Shown: positions 32,711-46,144, counted from the first letter of the stretch. The stretch is DNA of 64,000 bases from Pinus tabuliformis (GCA_031772625.1 CM062816.1:631935269-631999268), one strand, 5' to 3'. Notes: generated from the sequence alone by a model not told the origin. A program made the numbers and translations.

Positions 32711-35206
32711 AAATTTACACTATCCTCAGTGTATTACTACATTTTATAACATTATTTTCTTGTTCACAGGTTGTTTTTTCTGACTTTACAAGCTCCCATG
32801 GCCTTGCTATCTGAATCAGGTCTAACGATTTATATCAGTGACAAAGGAGTTCTACCAAAAAATATCCTTCCATTGCTACTTGTAACATTTGTTTCAACCA
32901 ATTTTGTGAGAGATTTGAGATGAAGAAACTCAACTTTGTTTACCATAGTTAATATCATAACTTGATATACAATAGTATTATTTGAGCAACCACGAGTTAT
33001 GTTTCCCACCATTTAAATGTGATTACTCATGTTCATTGTACTTAAAGAAATGGATGTTCTTCCCATGTATTCCTCCAATTCCTTCATGTTCTCCTTGAAC
33101 ACTTTCTTGCTATAGTTTCCTTGCATTAGTCACAACAAGTCAAAATAGCACATTTGACTAATCAACAGGTATAAAATTATCACATCAGGTTAGGTCAACA
33201 TAACCATAAACTAAAAATCATATGTAGCCATCAATTATATATCACATGTAATCCACATAGATTAGAATCATAATCACATTCGTACAAACCTAGAATAAAA
33301 CACTGATACTTATCCTTGAATCACTTCTTAGCTTCTTTATTTTGTACACACTCTGAGTTAGTTTCCATACCAAACAATCATCGAGTGCCTTCTCATCTAT
33401 CATGTGAACCTAGACATAGTGTGCATTATACACACACAATTATACATGTCATATATTATCATGCAATATGTGCATCCATACCGATACCATATGTATTGTT
33501 TTTGCACTGTAACACCCGCCATTATGATTAAAAATGTTAGTTGTTTTCTGGTTACTATTACTAGTGGTTTAAATAGGATTGGGAAAAAACAACTATGGTT
33601 CGAAAATAAATTTTAAATTAATAATAAAGATGTTGTTTCCATTGTTGGAAATCATAATGGCTAACACCCGAGAAAATTACACCTATTGGAATCTAAGAAG
33701 AATCAGATCCAAATTGAATTTTATAAATTAAAATATATCGATATATATTACACCTTGGTGGATGATAAAGATCAAGGATAAAATAATTGTACGAAGAAAA
33801 ACACGCTTTTACTTTTAAGAAAAGGAACTAAAAATCCTAGGCTAAGGGGATATAGATTCCCAGAAGGTTGGACACTACCAAGGAAAACTTTGTGAGAAAG
33901 ATAATGTTAAATAAGCATTATAAAGGCTCAGTAATGGTTATTGAGATCTGGAAAGGTTATCATAGCTTGGGGGAAATCATAGGTGATTCAAGGTTGGGTG
34001 GATCAGTGTTACAAGCCATAGATTCCAAGCATTGGAGTACTCGTCAGAGGATCCTATACCCACTTCTAATTTAATCGTGTTGATAATTATGTGGTTTTGA
34101 TGAAAAATAATTATGTAGGTTAGTTATAATGGTTATCTTATATAGTGGATGTAGTATGTGCAAGTTGAATGCTAGATGCCAAGAATAAGCTATAGAATTC
34201 ATTGTTGATATATTGGTGAAATTTGTGATATTCGGTTGGTTGTATGCAGTATGCTTGGTATCTAGTTGTGGCTTTATAATTTGAATATTTCTTAAGTGAA
34301 TGTATGTAGGTAGATAACATGCATAGTGAATTAAATGAGCAGAGAGCATGCATGTCATAGCAGTTAGATATTAAAGGAAACAAAAATTGTGCACATACAA
34401 TGAATGTCTTTAATTGAATGCATGCATGCTGCTAGGAATTACAGTAAAGTAAATGAGTGATCAAATGCATGTCGTACTGGTCGAATGAGAAGAAAATAAT
34501 AGATAGTGTAATTACTTTTACATGTCTTAAATTATATGCATGAAAAGAGTATGCCTCACATTTGAATATTTTAACTTTATGCATGAAAGCAGTATAATCT
34601 ACAGTGAAATAAGAGGATAATTGAAGTGCATGACATATCAGTGAAAATCAAACAAAGGTAAAGACTTCATTTACAAATTGAGTATTTTTAGTTAAATGCA
34701 TACTAGTAGTGGTAATTTATAGTGAATAAAATGAAAACATTTAGATGTATAACATACAAACTCATAAGCAAACAAAAGTGAAGCACTGCACATTAATATG
34801 GTGAGAATACTTTCATGCATTTAGACATGTAATTTGACTGTGGTATCACACCTACTGGGAGGTGTCTACACTGGGCTAGGAGAAAATATCGAGAGGTATT
34901 GCATGCTACCCATGTAGTTAACATGCAGTAGACTGCAATAGTATAAATGTTAAGAAAATTAGAATAACCGGATCATTCCTACTATAAATTAAATGACTAT
35001 CCCATGCATACACTACAAAACCAAAAATGTATTAAAAGACTTCAACAATAAAATATTCAAAAACGTGATCTATGTCTACAAGACTCTTTCTACCAAGGGA
35101 AATCATAATAAGTGCAACTACATATTACCAATCTAAAAGCTCAAAATTTGTAAAACGAAAAAAGAGTCAACATATTGAAATTAGCTATATACATACATAC
35201 GCACAC

Positions 35207-35216
<10 letters not shown>

Positions 35217-35251
<35 letters not shown>
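35217..35251. repeat. (GT)n microsatellite
   Basis: About 17 GT units, preceded by an (AT) stretch and followed by gcgcg. Confidence 0.95.
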
Positions 35252-35255
<4 letters not shown>

Positions 35256-35545
35256 TATCTATATTACTTGTGTATAACTCTCCAGAACGGTGGGATAACC
35301 GTTCGAGGTTTCCAATAAAAGAAAAATTAAGAATTCCTAGACCAATGCTCTGTGAGACAAAAGAAATATGAAAGGACCTAATTGAGGGAATAACATAAAA
35401 GTTGTTTGATATCTTATTACAGTAAATCATGAGCCTACGACCTAGCTTTATAGAGCATAAAACCAAAAGAGAATGTCTATTAATATTTTTTCAACACTAG
35501 TGGGAATTCAATACACCATGAAGCTTCCAACCAGAGTCTTGGAAC

Positions 35546-35548
<3 letters not shown>

Positions 35549-35617
<69 letters not shown>

Positions 35618-35622
35618 ATATA

Positions 35623-35689
<67 letters not shown>
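35549..35689. repeat. Long (TA)n microsatellite
   Basis: About 140 bp of TA units, interrupted near 35614-35626 by two ctatatat variants. This is the longest simple repeat in the window. Open frames across it are artefacts of the repeat. Confidence 0.97.
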
Positions 35690-35690
<1 letters not shown>

Positions 35691-38027
35691 CAATATATAA
35701 ATTATCTCATCGCGCTCAAGATAATATCTCAAGTAGAAATCAACTTGGGTTAAGTGGAAAACATAAACATCTAGACAAAACAATAGAGGAAACCCTTTGG
35801 TATTTCCCAGAAAATTATATAGATGCACTGATGATATCAACCATGGATAGTAAACTATAATGCTTTCCACATAGGGAGTAACTTAGGTGAGAAACAATTA
35901 TGAAAATGTATTCTTCAGAACTGAAAAAAAACACCATGGAGTGGAGGAGGTCGAAACGAAAAGGAAATTAAACTGGAACCTTACAAGTGATAATTAGTGG
36001 GAAACGAGCCAAGTCTCACCACAAATCACGATTCGAAATCTTAGTATAAAGCATACGTGTGATGGAAAAACAAACAATTATAATTTAAATGTGAATTGGT
36101 GCACGTATATCCATCAGATCAGAACTATAGCATGTAAATAAAACAAACCCAAAACCCTTACCTAGAGAAACTTGTTGAAGCTTGTTGTGGGTGACCCACC
36201 TAGATTCAGGGGAGCACTTAACTAGTTAGATCAGAATAATTGTATCGAAATTTATTAAAAAAAAATCATAAAACCTTAAAATCCTAACACATAAGCTAAC
36301 CTAGATGTTGGAAATGGAAATCCCAAGCAAGCTGAAGTCATTGGCTGGAACAATGCCCTAGGTCAACATTTCACTCTGTACAACAAGTAACCCAAACCAA
36401 AATGGAATCCTCAAGGTGAAAGGTACAAGATTTCTAGGAGAATCAATTAAAAAACTAAATTAACAAATTTACCTTAGACGAGGCTGAATGATGGAATTTT
36501 CAGACACCAAGTCTTCATTTTCCCCATGTTGGTGCACATAACCCATCTTAGAAGGGTTGGAGCTTGCGAAGAATCCTAGTAATAAAACGCGTGCCTATCA
36601 AACCCCGAAGGGAAACAAATCTATCTCATAAATAGAGTAGGATGGAGTTCGAGGTGATGAAGCTACCTAGATGAGACATAAATAATCTGGAATAGGGTAT
36701 GGTTATGAAATGGGCACAGAGAAATGTGAAGGGATAACAGCCTCTGTCAAAAAAGGAGAGTGCAAAGAAACTAAGAGTATGAATGATTTAGGAAGTGAGG
36801 GAAAGGTTAGGGTTAATGATAAAACATACGGGTTGTTGATTTGGAATAGATGATACTCAATCATAGATTTCCCTCAAAAAATTAACCATAATGGTCCATG
36901 CCCTCTTGTACCCTGATCACATGGGGTGGGTTGATGAGGAGGTAGATTATTGGGTTTTGGCTAACCATAGCATAACTGTTGTGTATAAGGAGTTCTAGGT
37001 GAGGCAAGGAGGTTGTCCCCCCACATAACTGTATATGAATCAATGTCATCACCCTCCACATGTAAAGTGGTGCTCAGTCCTTGTAATAAGGAATTAAATG
37101 TTAAAGGGTGCAAACGGTACACTAAATTATGAAGAGTTAAGTAGGTGGATTTAATTATAATGAAGTTAGAGGTAAAAAAAATAACCTTTCGAATATGCTA
37201 GGTTAAGTAGATAAGGTGAGTTTCATAAAAAAAAAGAATATATTTTATATTGGTATGTTGAAAAAGGGGCATACATGTTGAGGAATGTTGATCTTAAGTA
37301 CCATTAGTCTATGTATTATCATTAGCTAGATCAAAGAAAGAAAAAAAATTCATATGTTGTGGTGTGATGTCGAGGTTCGTTACATATGCAGTACCACCTA
37401 TACACCTGTACCCAACATCAATTTCCATAACCTAACCTACATGACATATCCTTCATCCACATGTTTTCAACCATGTTAGTATTATGCCAAAAATTGCTTC
37501 AATTATTCATATCACCTTTAGGCAAGTTCGACCAAACTGTGCTCAATTTGTCGATTGGTTATTAAGGATTTCCATGGTCCTGTTCAATTTCTACAATCCG
37601 AGCATAAGTAAACATTTTTTTATGTCAAAGTGTTCGGGTGATTTTATTTTATCTAATCCTTTTCATGTGTTTTGTGGTTGTAGAATAATTTTAGCAAATT
37701 CATTCATACTAAAACTTTATCTTACTAATAACTTTGAGTTTCGGAATTTACTTCGTCATTAAACTAGGTCTTAATGACCTCTGCCTAATCATAAAGAAAT
37801 ATTTTAATCTAGTTTGAACTTTAGTACTATACTTGAGGTTTGATAATAAAAAAATAGCCTTGGCTTTAGGAAAAAAATTATTTGGTACTCAAAAGTACTC
37901 TACACATAAACTAGTTATGTCATATGCTTTATTGTTTGTTTTTTTACACTTCTTCCAACACCTTTTTGGCCATGCATAGTTTTTTGTATGTCTAAAAACC
38001 AATTGAACAATTAGTTTTTTAGAATAA

Positions 38028-38060
38028 TATTGAGAAGGGGGTGAATCATTATTTACAATT
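38028..38060 (+). other. Candidate polypurine tract and LTR start of another retroelement
   Basis: The sequence attgagaagggggtgaatca resembles a purine tract followed by an LTR start, as in some plant Copia lineages. About 250 bp downstream, tttaagttggaaacctaatg and gggagaaaaaccacc resemble phrases common in such LTRs. No matching second LTR or end was found. Confidence 0.3.
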
Positions 38061-40277
38061 AAATAATATTCATTTCCCAATCAGATTTATATACGCTAGT
38101 TCAGTGAACTGAACTTGCATGTGCACACTATCGTGATTAAGGAAACTAGCGTATACCGAGAGAACTTATGATTTTGTCAATTTATCATGTGTTGATTATT
38201 AATCAGTGCATTAGTATCTTATTATATAGTAACTATGTGCAATAATAGCATAATAAACCATCACACATAAGAAACACACATGAAAACCAAGATTTAAGTT
38301 GGAAACCTAATGTGGGAGAAAAACCACCTGTTGTTGTCATCTTTGTCTTATTTTAATATAATGAAAATCTATTTACAATCTTCTGTTGGTGCTACTCATA
38401 TCAGTGCATAAGCAGTCACCTGCAGAAGGCTACAACCTTCGCTCATTCTCGACCTTCTACTGGAAGGGAGCTAGAACACGCTAGCTCTTGTACTAGCCGA
38501 CATGTTTACTAGTACATATGTGCCAACTTATAAAAGTCCACCACCTTCTCTCTTCCTCCAAGGACCATGTTTCATTAATTTTCAGACAAGATGCTCCTGG
38601 TAGACAACAACACAATATGAAGGCCTCGTTTCATCAAATTTTCACACTAGACCCATCTAAATATTTGAAGCTCAAAATCTATAATAATAACTGCACCAAC
38701 TAAAAACGAGACAATCTGAACAGTCAGATCACTATCACCAAAACACTATGCTGAACCCAGATACCTGCATCATCATTCAGAACCAGATGAAACCTCAAAA
38801 TTCACACATCAGAATGTATATGCTAGTTTAATGATACCAACCTACATGTATACGGTACTTCCTATAACAAAACCTGTGTATACCTCCAAAACTATTGAAT
38901 CATAAAGACTTATGAATTAAAGTTGTATCATACAGTAATATTTTTAACATAAACGGTCAATTTGCAGAGATCTAAATAGTCAACAACAAAGATAACCCTT
39001 CTCACATAATTAATCAATCAATGAGACACAAACTCCTTTTGCATTTAGTTTTACTTTTAGATCTAAGAAGACATCATTGACATACAACATTATATCATCA
39101 TAACTAGTTAGACACATTAGTTATCTCTGAACAACAAGCTTTTCTTTTGCATACACTACTTAGAAGAGTCAAACCTGCATGTATACACGCCTTTACCAAG
39201 ACGACACAACATATAGATTTGTAAATATTAACTTACAACTTGACTACTATACGAGACTTCAAACATACCCTAATTATGACATTTACAGAATAAAACATGC
39301 ATAAGCAATCAGATCTAGGTCAACCAATATTAGATCTTACAATGATAAGTCATTTAAGGTCTCATGATCCTGATCAACCATTGTATCCATGGTGCACAAA
39401 ATATTTCAGATCATGTCATAATCACAACCCCTGCAACATAAAATATACTTTAGATAGAAGTATTCTTGAGAAACCCTTTCACTTGCACACTTGGCCCTTT
39501 GATATTCTCCTCCTTATATACTTTTTTGTCTCCCTCAATACCTGAGACAATAAAAACACTTAGATCGTGTGGTATTCTTGGACATGATCAAATAACCATT
39601 ACTCCACTCAATATTGTGCGGTAATACCATGGTATTGACCCTTGGTATTCTTTAGTCCTAATTTCCTTGATTTTCCAAGCCATACATTATTTTCTGAACT
39701 GGCATGTATACACTGCTTGGATAACGTGAATGTGCTTATACAACTTAAATTACCTTACAGGATCCTTTTCCTTCAACTTCTTGATTCTAATCAGTAGACC
39801 TGTGTTCCAACTCCCTGTTCTTCTGTACTAATGCCCTATTACCTTTGAATTGACTTGTTACAATGTGATTTTCCCTTTATCAAATATGAACTATGATGTG
39901 AGTGAGTTTCCATCAAGGACAACACATGTATCATATTTCCAACATCAGTATGAAAATACATATATTTACCATACATGAGTTATAAATGAAGGTTACAATA
40001 TTCTCAACTCCACACCCTCCAAGTTTTTAGGCACTATGTGTAGGAAGGTGTGAATGTAGGTTACTTACATGTTTACACTTCACCTTAAACATTAAATCAC
40101 CCTTGTAATACAAAACAGTATAACTCATTTATCAAATATACAATTCATCAACATGAATTTCCATGCTATTTAGGAAATATTTGTTACCTTTTCCTATTCA
40201 GAACCAAACAATAGTAATAATGCAACCTAACTAGTAGACTTCTTCAATATTGTTTGATAGTGGTACAAAATATGCAT
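38061..40277. other. Non-coding DNA left of the Gypsy element
   Basis: This is possibly a decayed LTR from the candidate start at 38042. No coding motif is recognised. It is the direct target side of the Gypsy insertion (ttcat at 40278-40282). Confidence 0.35.
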
Positions 40278-40282
40278 TTCAT

Positions 40283-40610
40283 TGTTATGAAACCAACTCA
40301 CAAAAAGATAGAAAAGAGAGATCCACGCCTTAGAATTCAGCCTCTTCGAAGGGGCAACCTCCTTTACATTACATAAATGAACAATTCTTGGATGATACAA
40401 ATGAAAAACCTCCTTTCTATATATAGGAGTCTAAGGGTCACAATATAATCAAGCCGACCTAACAATAATATTGTAGGGCACAAAAATAACAATAGAGGGA
40501 TTCTATGGGGCACAATAATAACAATATGGGGGTACATGGGTACAACAATATAATAAGGGGTATAACTACAATAGTAATGGGGTAATCACTAGTATTATAG
40601 GGACCCAACA
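40283..40610 (-). repeat. 3' LTR of the Gypsy element
   Basis: This 328-bp copy runs tgttatgaaacc...gggacccaaca on the plus strand. It is the downstream LTR because the element is on the minus strand. An internal ctatatatagg may act as the TATA region. Confidence 0.95.
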
Positions 40611-40626
40611 TGCCCCTCTCCTTCAA
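40611..40626 (-). other. Polypurine tract of the Gypsy element
   Basis: The minus strand reads ttgaaggagaggggca immediately before the LTR start tgttgggtcc. This is the expected primer for second-strand synthesis. Confidence 0.85.
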
Positions 40627-40639
40627 AAAAGTGTTGTCC

Positions 40640-41104
40640 TCAACGCTTGAGTAGTTCTGGATACTTCTGCATAAAATTCTCATCCTCCCATGTGGAATCT
40701 TCAGCGGATAAGTTCTTCCACTTGATAAGATACTCTGAAATTGATCGATTTCGTAGCTGTCGAGTTCTTGTTTCTGTGACTGCTTCCGGTTCCAATATAA
40801 TTTTTCCTTCCTCGTCAAGTTCTGGCAATATTGTTTGAACTGGGAGCTTGTCGCCTATAACCTTCTTTAAACATGAAACATGGAAAACTGGGTGCAATCG
40901 AGAAGCTGCAGGAAGCTCCAATTTGTATGCCATAGTACCAATCTTTTGCAACACCTTGTACGGACCATAATACTTTGGTGATAATTTATTATCCTTCTTA
41001 GCTTGCTTGAGGGACATTTGCTTATATGGTTGTAGCCGTAGGAATACCCAATCACCTACATCAAAACTTCTTTCACTGCGATGTTGATCTGCCTGTTGTT
41101 TCAT
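40640..41104 (-). CDS. Integrase C-terminal domain and chromodomain of the Gypsy element (frameshifted)
   Basis: The frame is 154 codons. It opens with [20 protein letters not shown] and LRLQPY, then the GPY/F-type motif [15 protein letters not shown] and [15 protein letters not shown]. It ends with a chromodomain, [19 protein letters not shown]. Chromodomains direct chromovirus integration to marked chromatin. The frame overlaps the end of the main gag-pol frame by four bases in another phase, so it was originally the continuation of the same polyprotein. A one-base loss at an A-run near 41112 would explain it. A programmed frameshift at this site would be unusual for the family. Confidence 0.9.
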   Translation of the reverse strand: MKQQADQHRSERSFDVGDWVFLRLQPYKQMSLKQAKKDNKLSPKYYGPYKVLQKIGTMAYKLELPAASRLHPVFHVSCLKKVIGDKLPVQTILPELDEEGKIILEPEAVTETRTRQLRNRSISEYLIKWKNLSAEDSTWEDENFMQKYPELLKR

Positions 41105-44100
41105 TCTATTTGTGCCAACACGAGGTTATCCTTTAAGAGTTGGAGGACTTGTTGTTGATGTTCGATGTGATGTTCCACTGCCTGAACCTTAGAATTTTCT
41201 CTTAAATATGATGTGATGGATGGTGGTTGATACCCATAAAGTGCCATAAATGGGGTCATTTTTGTTGCTGTATGGAAGGAAGTGTTATACCACCATTCAG
41301 CCAGAGGCAACCATTTGACCCATTGTGTCTGTTTATCAGATACAAAGCAACGAAGATATCCTTCCAAACATTTGTTTACTATCTCAGTTTGCCCATCAGA
41401 TTGAGGATGATAAGATGAGCTATGAGCTAACTGAGTACCAAGACAAGAAAATAATTCTGTCCAAAAATTTCCAGTGAAAATGGGATCTCTGTCACTTACA
41501 ATAATCTTTGGGTTTCCATGTAGCTTTTGAATTGTTTCCATAAATGCAGTAGAAACTGTACTGGCTTTAAATGGATGTGATAATGCACAAAAGTGTGCAT
41601 ACTTGGTAAGTCTGTCAACTACCACCATGATGACACTCTTTCCCTCAGACTTGGGTAAACCTGTGATAAAATCCATTGAAACCTCCTCCCAACGTTGGCT
41701 TGGAATGGATAAAGGTTGTAATAGACCCGGTGTCTTAATTGTTTCAACTTTATTTTGTTGGCAAACCAAACATTCCGCCACAAACTTTTGAATATCTGAT
41801 TTAAGGCCATCCCAAAAAAATTCCTTCTTAACCCTGTGGTAAGTTTTTAAAAATCCTGAGTGCCCTCCTAAGGGAGAAGTGTGCAATTCCATAAGAATCT
41901 TTTGTTTTAGCTGGGAATTCTTACAGAGGTATAAGCGATCTTTGTACCATAACGAATCATTTTTCCAGCTAAATGTATCAGACGTACTGGAATCTTGTTG
42001 TAGCTTTCGAATAAGTGCCCACACTTCTTCGTCATTCTTCCATTCCTCCCTTGCTTCGTTTATCCAATCTGGTTGGATAATAGAAATGGCGCACAACAAT
42101 GCTTCCACATCCTCATCCTTTCTTGAGAGTGCATCTGCCACCACATTTTGCTTCCCTTTTTTGTAGATGATTTCAAAGTCATAACCCAACATCTTTGTGA
42201 CCCACTTTTGTTGCTCTTCAGAGGATAATCTTTGTTCTAAAAAGTATTTAAGGCTATCATGATCCGTTTTTACCTTGAAGTGTCTTCCCATTAGGTAGGG
42301 TCGCCATTTCTTAAGTGCATGGAGTATTGCCAACATTTCCTTCTCATAAATAGCTTTGCTTAAAAACTTTCCCTTGATTGGACGACTTTCAAAAGCAATG
42401 GGTCTTTCATCTTGCATTAGAACAGCACCAATTCCATTTCCTGAAGCATCACATTCCACAATAAAGGTTTTTGTGAAGTCCGGTGTAGCTAAGACCGGTG
42501 CTTGGCACATTGCCTCTTTAAGATGTTCAAAGGCCTTTGTTGCTTCCGGAGTCCATGAAAATGCATCTTTCTTCAATAATGTTGTTAGAGGTGCTGCTAT
42601 TCTCCCATAATTCTTAACAAACTTGCGATAATACCCTGTCAACCCAAGAAATCCTCGCAGATGCTTTATGGATGTGGGGATTTTCCATTCCTTAATGGCT
42701 TTAATTTTGCTAGGGTCTACCTTAACTCCTTCATGAGATACAATATGACCCAAATATTCCACCTCCTGGACTCCAAAGAAACATTTGGATCTTTTTGCAT
42801 ATAATTGTTTCTCCTCCAATAGTTGTAGCACCCTGTCAACATGTTCAACATGATCCTTCCAAGACTTGCTGTAGATTAGTATATCATCAAAAAATACTAA
42901 CACAAATTTTCTAAGGAATGGTTTGAAAATTGAATTCATCAAACCTTGAAATGTTGAAGGTGCATTGGTAAGGCCAAAAGGCATGACCAAAAATTCATAA
43001 TGACCCTCATGAGTTCTAAATGCCGTTTTCGGAATGTCTTCAATCTTCATTCTGATTTGATGATATCCTGAACGAAGATCCAACTTGGTGAAGTAAATTG
43101 ATCCATGCAATTCATCCAGTAATTCATCAATGACAGGAATGGGGAACTTATCTTTAATAGTGAGCTTGTTGAGCTCCCTATAATCCGGACACATGCGCCA
43201 TGATCCATCCTTCTTGTGCACCAATACTACTGGAGCAGAGAAAGAACTTTGACTCGGTTGAATTATACCAGCCTCTAGCATTTCTGCAACCATACGTTCA
43301 ATTTCACTTTTTTGGACATAGGGATATCTGTACGGCCTGATGTTTGGAGGAACACTTCCTGGAATCAGATGAATAGCATGATCATGATCACGCATAGGTG
43401 GGAGACCTTTGGGAGTCTCAAATACCTTGGAATGATTGTCCAGGACTTTTTGGAGATCTGGAGAAATAGATGATTCCAATGTGGAAACATCTAGCGAACA
43501 TAATTGTGCAATTACACCTCTTTGCTCCTTTTTTAGAAGCTTTGTCATACCATTAGAGCTGATTATCTTTCCTGGTTTCCCTGCAATACCCCTTAATTCA
43601 ACTTCCTTTCCTTCCACAGAAAATTTCATGAAAAGTTCTTGAAAATTAAAAGCTATTGTACCCAAGGATTGTAGCCATTGGACTCCTAGTACAACATCAG
43701 CACCTCCCATTGGAATGGAAAGCATTGGGCTAGTCAATACATATTCTCCCATGGATAGCTTGATATTATGGCACTTTCCAGAGCAATTTATTGTTCCTCC
43801 ATTTGCAATCATCACTTGACACTCTGGTGCTGGATATAGGAAGCAATTCAATTCTTTTGCTACCCTACAATGAATAAAATTGTGGGTGCTTCCTGAATCA
43901 ATCAACACTATTACCTTTTTCTTCTTGATTTGTCCTTCTATCTTGATGGTTTGAGGAGTGGTAATTCCCGCCAATGCATTACAAGATATGGTCGGATTTA
44001 TTTGTTCTTCATCTAGGCTTTGTTCCTGGAATATATCCTCTTCTTTTGACCTTTCTTGCTCCTTTTCTTCTTCCTCTTCACAATCTATGTAGAATAATTT

Positions 44101-45141
44101 CTTCTCAGCACACTTATGACCTTTTGTGTATTTGCTATCACAATTGTAACAAAGCCCTTTTGCTCTTTTTTCTTCCAATTGTTGTGGTGTCAACCTTGTA
44201 GGTTGTGGAAGACTATGGGCAACAACACTTCCGTCTTTATAGTTGTGAATGGTATGCTTCCTAGTTGCCATAATTTTGCTTTCCATTTTTCTTGCTAACC
44301 TGAATGCCTTCTCTAATGAATCAGGTTCCCAAAGGCGCACATCATGTTGGATATTATCCTTTAAAGACCCTATGAACACATCAATCCTATGCTCCTCTGG
44401 AATATCTTTTACCCTTATGTTCAATTTTTGGAACTCCTCAATGTGCTCCATTATTGAACCCTTTTGTTTGAGACTTATCAATTGGCTAAAAAAAGTGTTG
44501 CTTTTTGTATCCTCATAATGTGCTATCAATTCTTCCGTAAAAATTGCCCAAGTGATAAATTGTTTACGAGAACAAAGCCATTGATACCATACAAACTGAT
44601 TTGGTTCCAAATATAAAGTTGCCATACGTACCTTTTGTGTGTTTTTCACATTATTGAGATCGAAGAATTGCTCCATCTGTAATATCCATGTGGCGGGATC
44701 CTTGCCATCAAACTTCCTCATATCGATTTTTGGAACATGGTGAGTCTTCGATCCAACATTAGCATCTATGGAATCATGATTAACATTTCTTTTGTTCTCA
44801 TCATGAGTTTCCTTTACTACCTTTTCACCATTAGTGACCCTTTCTTGTAGCAACTTCTTCAATTCATCCATCTTATCATCCATGCCATCAAATTTAGCAT
44901 CAATCTTAGCTTCCATGCCATCCATCTTAGCTTCCATTCCCTTTATCTTAGATTCCACGCCATTTACCTTAGATTCCACGCCACTTATCTTAGCTTCTGT
45001 TAGCTTTTGTGAGCGTGACATTTGTTGCACTTGTTCTTGTAATTTTGATATATCATGTAGCATTTCTTCCTCTTCTTCATGAGTCATGCTAGAGCTTTCA
45101 GGTTCCTTACTAGGTGTTTGCATTTTCTTTCCTCGGGGCAT
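41101..45141 (-). CDS. Gag-pol polyprotein of the Ty3/Gypsy chromovirus
   Basis: An open frame of 1346 codons. Residues about 28-100 form a coiled coil with short repeats (GVESK, GMEAK, GMDDK types). The gag domain follows ([11 protein letters not shown]), then a CCHC-type knuckle [14 protein letters not shown] near 330. The protease motif [11 protein letters not shown] lies near 412. Reverse transcriptase has [19 protein letters not shown] and FFDDILIY near 751. RNase H has [13 protein letters not shown] near 897 and VVADALSR. Integrase has an HHCC finger (GGHSG...CLVCQQNK, near 1090) and the catalytic D, D and E in [15 protein letters not shown] and [11 protein letters not shown] near 1156, 1215 and 1250. 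Catalytic residues appear intact. The start is the first ATG (MPRGKKMQ), downstream of a 650-base leader. The frame stops before the integrase C-terminus because of the frameshift. Confidence 0.96.
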   Translation of the reverse strand: MPRGKKMQTPSKEPESSSMTHEEEEEMLHDISKLQEQVQQMSRSQKLTEAKISGVESKVNGVESKIKGMEAKMDGMEAKIDAKFDGMDDKMDELKKLLQERVTNGEKVVKETHDENKRNVNHDSIDANVGSKTHHVPKIDMRKFDGKDPATWILQMEQFFDLNNVKNTQKVRMATLYLEPNQFVWYQWLCSRKQFITWAIFTEELIAHYEDTKSNTFFSQLISLKQKGSIMEHIEEFQKLNIRVKDIPEEHRIDVFIGSLKDNIQHDVRLWEPDSLEKAFRLARKMESKIMATRKHTIHNYKDGSVVAHSLPQPTRLTPQQLEEKRAKGLCYNCDSKYTKGHKCAEKKLFYIDCEEEEEKEQERSKEEDIFQEQSLDEEQINPTISCNALAGITTPQTIKIEGQIKKKKVIVLIDSGSTHNFIHCRVAKELNCFLYPAPECQVMIANGGTINCSGKCHNIKLSMGEYVLTSPMLSIPMGGADVVLGVQWLQSLGTIAFNFQELFMKFSVEGKEVELRGIAGKPGKIISSNGMTKLLKKEQRGVIAQLCSLDVSTLESSISPDLQKVLDNHSKVFETPKGLPPMRDHDHAIHLIPGSVPPNIRPYRYPYVQKSEIERMVAEMLEAGIIQPSQSSFSAPVVLVHKKDGSWRMCPDYRELNKLTIKDKFPIPVIDELLDELHGSIYFTKLDLRSGYHQIRMKIEDIPKTAFRTHEGHYEFLVMPFGLTNAPSTFQGLMNSIFKPFLRKFVLVFFDDILIYSKSWKDHVEHVDRVLQLLEEKQLYAKRSKCFFGVQEVEYLGHIVSHEGVKVDPSKIKAIKEWKIPTSIKHLRGFLGLTGYYRKFVKNYGRIAAPLTTLLKKDAFSWTPEATKAFEHLKEAMCQAPVLATPDFTKTFIVECDASGNGIGAVLMQDERPIAFESRPIKGKFLSKAIYEKEMLAILHALKKWRPYLMGRHFKVKTDHDSLKYFLEQRLSSEEQQKWVTKMLGYDFEIIYKKGKQNVVADALSRKDEDVEALLCAISIIQPDWINEAREEWKNDEEVWALIRKLQQDSSTSDTFSWKNDSLWYKDRLYLCKNSQLKQKILMELHTSPLGGHSGFLKTYHRVKKEFFWDGLKSDIQKFVAECLVCQQNKVETIKTPGLLQPLSIPSQRWEEVSMDFITGLPKSEGKSVIMVVVDRLTKYAHFCALSHPFKASTVSTAFMETIQKLHGNPKIIVSDRDPIFTGNFWTELFSCLGTQLAHSSSYHPQSDGQTEIVNKCLEGYLRCFVSDKQTQWVKWLPLAEWWYNTSFHTATKMTPFMALYGYQPPSITSYLRENSKVQAVEHHIEHQQQVLQLLKDNLVLAQIE

Positions 45142-45793
45142 CAGTTACCGATAATAAAGTTTTACTATGCCCTTTGAATTCCGTTAAACCAAGCTTACAC
45201 AAAAATTAAAAAAAAACCACACACCTTTTTTCACTTTATAGAAGCCTGATATTGAATCTGATGTATCTCTGTAATTTCGGATCCTCCAATTCTGAAATTG
45301 CTACCTGTAGTAGCCTTCTACGTCCTCTTTCCAATGCCACAAGTCTGAGCCAAATTGGATTCTCCAAGGAAGAGTTATGTGAAATCTCCCACAGTTACTG
45401 GCTTTTAGACTGGTTCAGTAGAGAGAACTTGTACGACGTGCCACGAGTCACTGTTTCAACCTTTGAATCTGAAACACATGCAAAACAAACTACAGTCCGT
45501 TCTCTTTCTGTACCTTTTTACGAAATTTCAATCCGATCCTCAGAGAGAGAGTTATAATGATTTTCCCCAGGTCACCTGTTTTGAATGTAATTCAAGAGTC
45601 TGCCAAAAGACCAACTTCCTCAGATCATATCTCCGAAACTATCACGAGAAAAGCTCTGAAATTCAGAACCAAGGTTCAGCGCCAATTCTTCTCAAACGGG
45701 TTTTTTTTGCGACTTCTGAAACGTCCCAGAAAAAAAGTTATAGCGAAAATGCCACGATGACCTGTTTGGAGCAGCGAAACCCTAGAATCCAAA
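45142..45793 (-). other. 5' leader of the Gypsy element
   Basis: About 650 bases lie between the primer-binding site and the gag start. Short frames exist on both strands but none has a motif. It probably contains packaging and dimerisation signals, which cannot be located by eye. Confidence 0.6.
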
Positions 45794-45805
45794 GCTCTGA
45801 TACCA
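45794..45805 (-). other. Primer-binding site of the Gypsy element (initiator tRNA-Met)
   Basis: The minus strand reads tggtatcagagc two bases after the 5' LTR, matching the 3' end complement of plant initiator tRNA-Met. Confidence 0.92.
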
Positions 45806-45807
45806 AA

Positions 45808-46139
45808 TGTTATGAAACCAGCTCACAAAAAGATAGAAAAGAGAGATCCACGCCTTAGAATTCAGCCTCTTCGAGGGGGCAACCTCCTTTACATTACATA
45901 AATGAACAATTCTTGGATGATACAAATGAAAATACCTCCTATCTATATATAGGATTCTAAGTGGTCCCAATACAATCAAAGCCTACATAACAATAATATT
46001 GTAGGGCACAACAATAACAATAGTGGGCTTCTATGAGGCACAATAGTAACAATATGGGCACTACATGGGTACATCAATATAATAAGGGGTATAACTACAA
46101 TAGTAATGGGGTAATCACTAGTATTATAGGGACCCAACA
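45808..46139 (-). repeat. 5' LTR of the Gypsy element
   Basis: This 332-bp copy is colinear with 40283-40610 and has the same termini. It should hold the promoter of the element. Confidence 0.95.
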
Positions 46140-46144
46140 TTCAT

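Larger units (their letters stand above)
32711..38030. other. Non-coding interior of the outer element, left part
   Basis: No gag, protease, reverse transcriptase or integrase motif was seen on either strand. The segment contains microsatellites (35217-35251 and 35549-35689). At 33508 there is a tgtaacaccc-type LTR-like start and at 37379-37384 a gttaca end. An open plus frame at 33868-34074 has no known motif. Confidence 0.4.
40283..46139 (-). mobile_element. Ty3/Gypsy chromovirus, near-complete, nested insertion
   Basis: This is a complete LTR retrotransposon of 5857 bp. The LTRs are at 40283-40610 and 45808-46139, the primer-binding site at 45794-45805, the polypurine tract next to the left LTR, and the target duplication ttcat at 40278-40282 and 46140-46144. 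Gene order on the minus strand is gag, protease, reverse transcriptase, RNase H, integrase, chromodomain, which defines Ty3/Gypsy; the chromodomain marks a chromovirus. The LTRs differ at about 16 positions plus a few short indels in 330 bp, so the insertion is moderately old but much younger than the outer element. One frameshift separates the integrase core from its C-terminus. Confidence 0.95.

Noticed and set aside
35072-35466. Frames with Cys-Val or Thr-His runs
   Set aside because: They are produced by the (GT)n microsatellite at 35217-35251.
35473-35870. Open frames rich in Ile and Tyr on both strands
   Set aside because: They are translations of the (TA)n microsatellite and carry no other signal.
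33508-37384. A possible 3.9-kb LTR beginning tgtaacaccc and ending gttcgttaca
   Set aside because: The flanking five bases (tgcac and tatgc) do not match, no partner copy was seen, and short TG/CA termini arise easily by chance.
40647-45082. Many plus-strand open frames through the Gypsy region
   Set aside because: They are antisense shadows of the minus-strand polyprotein.
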